Made by a program: the position numbers and the translations under genes
Source of the DNA: Bacteroidota bacterium
GTDB lineage: Bacteria > Bacteroidota > Bacteroidia > Chitinophagales > Chitinophagaceae
Direction of reading: 5' to 3'
DNA length: 40,953 bases
NCBI GenBank assembly: GCA_013286425.1
Contig: JABDFS010000016.1
Coordinates: 2,501-43,453 of the forward strand
In this document: positions 35,902 to 40,953 of the stretch, piece after piece
Layout: each line of letters begins with the position of its first letter
Position numbering within the stretch: position 1 is the stretch's first letter
Notes under the pieces: generated by a model
The model's database searches: none
What the model was told of the DNA's origin: nothing
The model's input: only the letters and a program-made list of their open reading frames with translations

Positions 35902-36486
35902 TTATTTTCTGCCCGCATATTCTGCCGCAGCTTCCAATGCTTTATAGAACTCTTCGCCGTATTTGCGGATGATGGACTCCTTTAAAAAAACATATACAGG
36001 AACTTCCAGGCGTTTGCCTAATCTGCAGGCTGCTTTACACAGATCATGTCGGGGTTCATAATTCAAATATTCAAGGTCAGCATCTTCTTTGCTTTTACTA
36101 ACTCTTATCGGGAACAAATGGCAGCTTACTGGTTTTTTCCAGTTTATTTTTCCTTCGTTATAAGCTTTTTCAATACCACATTTTATGATGCCGTTCTCAT
36201 CTTTAAAACCATATGCACACATCTCGCCTTTAATAGTTGGCGTTACCCAACCGAATTCAACATCGTAATGATATTTTCCTTCTTTTTCAATTGCTTTAAT
36301 ACCTGCTTCAGTCAAATAAGGTTTTACCGCTTCATAATTATGTATCAGTTCATCCAATTCATTTAGTTCAAGCGGCGCGCCAGCATCGCCATCTTCACAA
36401 CAACCACCTTTGCATTTAATTAAATCGCAAACAAATTGCTTCTCTATAATATCATCACTCACTAATTTGTTATCTATTGCAATCAT
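35902..36486 (-). CDS. DUF3109 family protein
   Basis: A 194-residue cytoplasmic protein, DUF3109. The Cys-rich start FVCDLIKCKGGCCEDGDAGAP is characteristic (Cys19, Cys24, Cys28, Cys29 by count), with further Cys in GEMCAYG, IKCGIEK and CHLFPIRV and RHDLCKAACRLGK. It looks like an Fe-S or zinc binding protein, as in the related YkgJ-like CxxCxxxCC proteins. The function is unknown. It lies between gldD and lutB on the same strand, 32 bp from gldD, and is probably cotranscribed with it. Confidence 0.85.
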   Translation of the reverse strand: MIAIDNKLVSDDIIEKQFVCDLIKCKGGCCEDGDAGAPLELNELDELIHNYEAVKPYLTEAGIKAIEKEGKYHYDVEFGWVTPTIKGEMCAYGFKDENGIIKCGIEKAYNEGKINWKKPVSCHLFPIRVSKSKEDADLEYLNYEPRHDLCKAACRLGKRLEVPVYVFLKESIIRKYGEEFYKALEAAAEYAGRK

Positions 36487-36518
36487 AGAGCAAAAGTAAA
36501 AAGTAAAAATTCAAAACC

Positions 36519-37121
36519 TTATTTCCATTTGAAAGTGCCGATAAGATGCTTCATGTCGTCTACAAGAAACTGGTTAACCGGTCTTAGCGAGTCTTCATTT
36601 GGCGTTGCATCAAAGTATAAAGCGCCGCGTATAAAATTTCTGGTTGAATCCGTAAGAAAAAATTGGTACGTTGTTGCAACGTCGCCTTCAACTTTAAAAA
36701 ATTCTCCATGTACATTGTTTGAAATATTCATTAATGAATCATCAATGTATGTTGCTTTAACGGAATGTTTGTTGGTGAGATTGAAAGCATCGTTCAGCAA
36801 ACTATCAAGTTTATATTTACCGATTACTTTATAGCTTAAATAAATGCGCGCAGAGAACTGCGGAAAATCAACATTTATCCACCACGGATTTTCTGTTGAA
36901 TCACCAAAAAAAGTACTGTCTTTTATTACGTTTGCGTATACAGGATATTCAAAGCTGTAAGGATAACCAGGCTTATTAAATGACTGATATTTTTTTTCAG
37001 GAAAATCTATTTTAAAATAACCTGCAGGTTTTGGTGTGTAGGGAGAATTGCAACCGGAAAATATTATAAAGATTATAGTAAGCAGTGAGCAGTAAGCAAT
37101 AAGTAGTTTATTGTTAATCAT
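36519..37121 (-). CDS. gldD: Gliding motility lipoprotein GldD
   Basis: A lipoprotein of about 200 residues needed for gliding in flavobacteria (with GldE). Start at the ATG 37119-37121 (a GTG at 37139 is also in frame). The signal peptide MINNKLLIAYCSLLTIIFIIFSGC has the lipobox Cys near residue 24. Then PAGYFKIDFPEKKYQSFN, a conserved GldD opening, and FPQFSARIYLSYK. The first part of the signal is coded by 7-bp repeats. The ATG overlaps the gldE stop by 8 bases (ATGATTAA), so translation of the two is coupled. Order mutY-ssb-gldE-gldD is the usual Bacteroidota arrangement. Confidence 0.93.
   Translation of the reverse strand: MINNKLLIAYCSLLTIIFIIFSGCNSPYTPKPAGYFKIDFPEKKYQSFNKPGYPYSFEYPVYANVIKDSTFFGDSTENPWWINVDFPQFSARIYLSYKVIGKYKLDSLLNDAFNLTNKHSVKATYIDDSLMNISNNVHGEFFKVEGDVATTYQFFLTDSTRNFIRGALYFDATPNEDSLRPVNQFLVDDMKHLIGTFKWK
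37077..37104. repeat. Heptanucleotide tandem repeat coding the GldD signal peptide
   Basis: Four 7-bp units on the plus strand: AGTAAGC, AGTGAGC, AGTAAGC, AATAAGT. On the coding strand these read GCTTACT/GCTCACT and specify LLIAYCSLLT. The unit is of the same family as in pheS. Confidence 0.75.
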
Positions 37122-38484
37122 TATTTTTCTTCTTTTCACTGTCGGTCTTCTTTTGCTGCTCGCGTGGCTTAATGGTGATTTTTATTTTCTGTAAACGGTT
37201 TTTAAACATTTCTAATACTACAAACTCAAAATCGCCGCTGGTCACTACCTGGTTTTGCTGAGGGATTTCACCTGCAATTTCCAATACAAGGCCTGCAAGC
37301 GAATCGCTTTCTCCTTTTACAGGATCAAACGTATCTGATGGCAACTGCATAATACGGCAGACATCATTGATCATTGTGCTGCCTTCAAAAATAAAATTAT
37401 GGTCATCAAGCTTTTTATAATCGGCATCTTCTTCATCAAATTCATCCTTTATATCCCCGGTAATTTCTTCAAGAATATCTTCTAAAGTAACAATACCGCT
37501 TGTGCCGCCAAACTCATCAACCACTACAGCAAAATGTATATGCTTTGTTTGAAATTCATGCAACAGGTCATCAATAAGTTTATGCTCATGCACAAATGTT
37601 GTTGGCCTCAATAGGCTGTGCCAGTCGAAGTCTTCTGTGGTATTTATAAAAGGCAAAAGATCTTTTGTATTCAGTATTCCTGCAATATCATCAAGGTCTG
37701 ATTTATAAACAGGCAGCCTGCTGTAATGCAATTCCTCAATACGTTTTAGAAGATCAGGAAGAGATGTATTGTATTCAATGCCGCTAACATCAAGCCTTGT
37801 GCGCATAACCTGCTTTACTGTTATGTTGCCGAATTTTACAATGCCTTTTAAAATATTTTTTTCTTTTTCAGATGCTGAATTGTTGGTGGTAATATCTATG
37901 GCATGATCTAATTCTTCAAGGCTGTAACTGCCTTTTTTTTTCTTTGATAATTTTTTTTCGATGATATCAGAATATTTAACCAGCCAGTTCCCCATTCCAT
38001 GAAAAAGATAGTAAGTGCCTTCTGTTATTATACCAAAATTTTTAAGAAACCGTATGTTGTTTTGATTGGCATAAATTTTTGGAATCACTTCACAGAACAA
38101 AACAAGCAATGCAGTAACTGCAACTACTTTAATAGTGAATACAACCCACAATGCAGGTTCCGGTTTAAACTGAAGAATATTATCCAGTAAAAGATTAGAG
38201 ATAATAATGATTGCAATGTTGGCAAAGCTGTTGGCAATTAATAATGACGCAAGTAAACCTTTGGGGTCTTCAAGTAAATCAATTATTCTTTTGTAATAAG
38301 ATTGTTCTTTTGTTCTTAAAAGATTGATTTCTTTAAACGTTAATGAAAAAAATGCAACCTCAGCGCCTGCAACAACAAATGAAAGCATCATAAAACCGAT
38401 CAGCAGAAACACGAGTACAGTAGTAGCCTGCGAATCTATTGTAGAGTGAATTTGTAAGAGCGGGAGAGACCAGGAAATTTCCAA
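37114..38484 (-). CDS. gldE: Gliding motility-associated protein GldE (CBS/CorC)
   Basis: A 456-residue membrane protein of the CNNM/CorC type. The N-terminal DUF21 region has helices TTVLVFLLIGFMMLSFVVAGAEVAFFSL, then LLIANSFANIAIIIISNLLL and VVAVTALLVLFCEVIP. Two CBS domains follow (about 215-340: VKQVMRTRLDVSGIEY, then DLLHEFQTKHIHFAVVVDEFGGTSGIVTLEDILEEITGDIKDE). The CorC-like C-terminal domain has GESDSLAGLVLEIAGEIP. It works with GldD in flavobacterial gliding and T9SS assembly. The first codon appears to be TTG (38482-38484); no ATG precedes the first helix. Confidence 0.93.
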   Translation of the reverse strand: MEISWSLPLLQIHSTIDSQATTVLVFLLIGFMMLSFVVAGAEVAFFSLTFKEINLLRTKEQSYYKRIIDLLEDPKGLLASLLIANSFANIAIIIISNLLLDNILQFKPEPALWVVFTIKVVAVTALLVLFCEVIPKIYANQNNIRFLKNFGIITEGTYYLFHGMGNWLVKYSDIIEKKLSKKKKGSYSLEELDHAIDITTNNSASEKEKNILKGIVKFGNITVKQVMRTRLDVSGIEYNTSLPDLLKRIEELHYSRLPVYKSDLDDIAGILNTKDLLPFINTTEDFDWHSLLRPTTFVHEHKLIDDLLHEFQTKHIHFAVVVDEFGGTSGIVTLEDILEEITGDIKDEFDEEDADYKKLDDHNFIFEGSTMINDVCRIMQLPSDTFDPVKGESDSLAGLVLEIAGEIPQQNQVVTSGDFEFVVLEMFKNRLQKIKITIKPREQQKKTDSEKKKNND

Positions 38485-38555
38485 ATTATAAATTTTTCGT
38501 TATGATGTTTTTAAGCATCAGCAAAATAGTTATTGCAAATAACATAAAAATTTAA

Positions 38556-39008
38556 TTAAAAAGGCAAACTTCCTGTTGGTTCATCTTCGCCGGGTGTTCC
38601 TTCGGTGCTACTGAATCCTTCGAGTGTATCGGAATCAGGCGGCAACGGTGCAGGGAAGCTGCTGCCGGTGTTATCGCTTCTTTTATCAAGCATTATCAGG
38701 TTATCAGCAACTATTTCGGTTGCAAATTTTTTATTGCCTTCCCTGTCTTCCCAACTGCGCGTACGCAGGCGGCCTTCAACATAAATTAAACTTCCTTTGT
38801 GTAAATATTTTTGGGCTAATTCTGCCAATCCTCTCCATAAAACAATAATATGCCATTCTGTTTGAGAAATAAGTTTGCCGTTTTTATCTTTATGAGTTTC
38901 TGTTGTAGCAAGCGGAAACTTTGCAACGCTGATATTTTTTTCCAGGTATTGTATTTCAGGATCTTTGCCCAGGTTGCCTATAAGGATAACTCTGTTTACT
39001 CCTCTCAT
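38556..39008 (-). CDS. ssb: Single-stranded DNA-binding protein
   Basis: A 150-residue SSB. The OB fold (1-110) begins MRGVNRVILIGNLGKDPEIQY and includes TEWHIIVLWRGLAELAQKYLHKGSLIYVEGRLRTRSWEDREG. The disordered tail ends in DEPTGSLPF, a usable protein-interaction tip like the DDDIPF of E. coli. It protects single-stranded DNA in replication and repair. Gene order mutY-ssb-gldE places it between a repair gene and the gliding gene, typical of Bacteroidota. It precedes gldE by 72 bp. Confidence 0.95.
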   Translation of the reverse strand: MRGVNRVILIGNLGKDPEIQYLEKNISVAKFPLATTETHKDKNGKLISQTEWHIIVLWRGLAELAQKYLHKGSLIYVEGRLRTRSWEDREGNKKFATEIVADNLIMLDKRSDNTGSSFPAPLPPDSDTLEGFSSTEGTPGEDEPTGSLPF

Positions 39009-39094
39009 ATAAATATATTTTGTCGTCTTGTTAAGTAACCTTTAAAAAGCCACTTTAAAGTTATACAAAAGATTTAAAGGAAAGCCAGTAAAAA

Positions 39095-40177
39095 TTATAA
39101 AACCTGTGCCTGCATTAATTTTTTTTGAGTGAATTGATGTATAAAACGCGGGAATGCTTTCAGTTTTATTTCATCATCTGTTAACCAGAAGCCGTTTGTT
39201 TGCTGCAGTTTTTTCGGTACTGTAATTAGTTCGGCATAAATAAAATATCCGTGTATAAATTGGTGAGTGAGTATTTGTTTTTTCGCAGCAATAATATAAA
39301 TACCCTTTGTTTTTTTTATGCCGAAGTGAACTTGAAGCCAGTCACTTACTTTTTTTATATTCCATTCGGGATTAACTGTTGTTTCTTCCAAATAAAACTC
39401 ATGCAGGTTTTGCCAGATGTCTTTTGCTACGCGTTGTTGTATAAACTTTTTATGATCGAAAGAAAAAATAAAATACGAGAACCATCTCTCTTTTTTTACA
39501 ATGCTTTTTTGTTTTACCGGCAGAACAGAAACATTTCCTGTATTGAATGCAACACAGGAAGCTTTCATCGGGCATTGATTACATAAAGGCGCAGGCTTAC
39601 AAACTGTAGCGCCAAAATCCATTATGGATTGATTGTATTCACCCGGTTGCGATTTATCCAAACATTCCTGAGCAAGCCGCGAGAAAAAATGTTTTCCTTC
39701 GGTTGAATCTACAGGCAAATCAATTCCAAAATACCTTGATAAAACACGCAACACATTTCCATCAACAACAGCATAAGGAAGATCAAAACAAAAAGATGCA
39801 ATAGCGCTGGCAGTATAAGCGCCAATGCCTTTCAACTTTAAAATAGAATCATATTCTCTGGGAAAAACGCCTGCGTAATTTTCATTCACCATTCTTGCAG
39901 TATGTAACAAATTTTTGCAGCGTGAATAATATCCAAGGCCTTCCCACAGTTTAAAAATAGCTTCATCTTTTGCGTTCGCGAGATCAGTAATTGTTGGATA
40001 ATGTTGTATGAATTTTTCATAATAATCCCAGCCCTGTTCAACTCTTGTCTGCTGCAAAATGATCTCACTTAACCAAACTTTATACGCATCTTTTTCGCCT
40101 TTCCAGGGCATGGTTCTTTTATTTTCTTTTCTGTTCCATTTTAATAAAAGCTCCCTGAATTGTTTTTTATTTTTCAT
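39095..40177 (-). CDS. mutY: A/G-specific adenine glycosylase MutY
   Basis: A 360-residue MutY, which removes adenine mispaired with 8-oxoG. Catalytic Glu38 is in WLSEIILQQTRV, and the helix-hairpin-helix with catalytic Asp139 is in LKGIGAYTASAIASFCFDLPYAVVDGNV. The 4Fe-4S loop is CKPAPLCNQCPMKASC (193-208), that is C-X5-C-X2-C-X5-C; the usual first gap is X6, and the DNA at 39580-39610 supports the shorter form. A NUDIX-like 8-oxoG-recognition domain occupies the last 130 residues. It is followed by ssb, gldE and gldD on the same strand, the usual Bacteroidota order. Confidence 0.94.
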   Translation of the reverse strand: MKNKKQFRELLLKWNRKENKRTMPWKGEKDAYKVWLSEIILQQTRVEQGWDYYEKFIQHYPTITDLANAKDEAIFKLWEGLGYYSRCKNLLHTARMVNENYAGVFPREYDSILKLKGIGAYTASAIASFCFDLPYAVVDGNVLRVLSRYFGIDLPVDSTEGKHFFSRLAQECLDKSQPGEYNQSIMDFGATVCKPAPLCNQCPMKASCVAFNTGNVSVLPVKQKSIVKKERWFSYFIFSFDHKKFIQQRVAKDIWQNLHEFYLEETTVNPEWNIKKVSDWLQVHFGIKKTKGIYIIAAKKQILTHQFIHGYFIYAELITVPKKLQQTNGFWLTDDEIKLKAFPRFIHQFTQKKLMQAQVL

Positions 40178-40190
40178 ACAACATAGCTGC

Positions 40191-40934
40191 CTAACAATTT
40201 TTGCAGAACGGTGTTTTCACATCATGATAAAATAAAAATGCCCAGCCTTCTTTGCTACCTTCATTCCACCATTGCCTGCGTAACTCCATTGCTTTCTTGC
40301 CATCAAAATCATATTTGGCAACAAAGCGGTGTTTCATCTGTTGTAATTGCGGTGCATCATCAGCTCCAAAGAAAATAATTTCATCATTCTCTTTTATCCA
40401 TAAAACCTGGTGATGCGGGCTGTGTGCACCTGTTATTTTGTAATGAATGTATCCATCAATCGTGCCTTCTGGTTCGTTTAAAAAAACAACCTGCGAATTG
40501 TGATCAAGTATTGATATTTCTTCAGTCATGAAAGATGGAAAGCCGGTGTTCATGGCAAAATCAAATTCAGATTGCTGCACATAATAAACAGCATTTGGAA
40601 ACGATAAATGATAATGGCCAAGCTTGTCTTTATAACTCACGCCACCGGCATGGTCTTTATGTAAATGAGATAATAAAACTTTGGTAACAGATTCAGGCTT
40701 TATATTTTTTTCAACAAGGTTTTTATGCAATTGCATCTGGCCGTTTTGCATGAACCCCAAACCTGTATCAAGCAGTAAAACATCTTTATTTGTTATTACA
40801 ACAAATGGCTGAACTTCTACCAGCAGACTGCCGGTGTTTCGTTGTTGTAAATCATCTTTATTCAGATCAAAAGGAACAAAAATTTTAGACTTGTCTATTG
40901 TAAAAACGCCCTCGCTTAAAGGAATTATCTGCAT
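40191..40934 (-). CDS. MBL-fold metallo-hydrolase
   Basis: A 247-residue metallo-beta-lactamase-fold hydrolase. The zinc-binding HxHxDH is visible in LLSHLHKDHAGGVSY (HLHKDH). Also present are DVLLLDTGLGF before it, ITGAHSPHHQVLWI and IIFFGADDAPQLQQMK. Such enzymes hydrolyse thioesters, lactones or other substrates; the specific one cannot be told. It lies 14 bp upstream of mutY and on the same strand, so it is probably cotranscribed with mutY. Confidence 0.85.
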   Translation of the reverse strand: MQIIPLSEGVFTIDKSKIFVPFDLNKDDLQQRNTGSLLVEVQPFVVITNKDVLLLDTGLGFMQNGQMQLHKNLVEKNIKPESVTKVLLSHLHKDHAGGVSYKDKLGHYHLSFPNAVYYVQQSEFDFAMNTGFPSFMTEEISILDHNSQVVFLNEPEGTIDGYIHYKITGAHSPHHQVLWIKENDEIIFFGADDAPQLQQMKHRFVAKYDFDGKKAMELRRQWWNEGSKEGWAFLFYHDVKTPFCKNC

Positions 40935-40953
40935 GCCGCAAATTAGATATTAT

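Overview
The window looks like chromosome from a Bacteroidota bacterium, most likely the Chitinophagaceae or a close relative. Reasons: AT-rich DNA; gliding genes gldD and gldE beside ssb and mutY; two secreted proteins with type IX secretion (T9SS) C-terminal sorting domains; Bacteroidota-restricted families (DUF4293, DUF3109, an S16 with a C-terminal extension); few Shine-Dalgarno sites; and several TTG-TAnnTTTG promoters. The genus assignment is inference.

Layout. 1-2240: the 3' two thirds of a 23S rRNA gene, a short spacer, 5S rRNA and the operon terminator. 2278-5992: an S66 LD-carboxypeptidase, a lipoprotein, a trans-sulfuration enzyme (metZ/metB type) broken by one extra base in an A8 tract, and an OsmC protein. 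6125-8679: a Tat-exported Gfo/Idh/MocA oxidoreductase and a Tat-exported xylose-isomerase-like protein, a probable secreted sugar pair. 8683-15059: MtfA-like peptidase, Smr protein, small orphans, a YncE/phosphoesterase fusion, a delta-60-repeat T9SS cargo and a Spy-like protein. 15293-17104: an MFS transporter and a RAYT (Y1, IS200-like) transposase flanked by inverted pairs of REP-like hairpins. 17245-23684: a MoxR-type cluster (DUF58, MoxR ATPase, DUF4350, DUF4129-like, SpoIIM-like, with RDD divergent). 23705-25747: a 680-residue protein with a nucleoside-deoxyribosyltransferase-like N-terminus, a TPR/TRAFs-binding-like middle and a SLOG/LOG-like C-terminus. 25877-28802: pheS, a DUF937-OmpA protein and a VOC protein. 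28980-29905: an IS982-family element with a frameshifted transposase. 30092-32472: rpsP, ffh and a DUF4293 protein. 32554-40934: an S74/T9SS surface protein, LutB-like protein, DUF3109 protein, gldD, gldE, ssb, mutY and an MBL-fold hydrolase.

The strongest candidate for something under-described is the protein at 23705-25747. It joins two different nucleotide-derivative-type folds around a TPR sensor of the kind found in ASK/MAP3K kinases and in bacterial conflict systems, and no effector gene lies beside it. The second theme is repeats. A heptanucleotide satellite (unit near GCTCACY) recurs at three places, inside pheS, inside the gldD signal peptide and upstream of lutB. An interspersed repeat occurs at 5504-5550, 21812-21833 and 29934-30003, one copy lying inside the MoxR operon. 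The RAYT is bracketed by its likely REP partners. All assignments are by reading motifs and aligning by eye; no searches were run.
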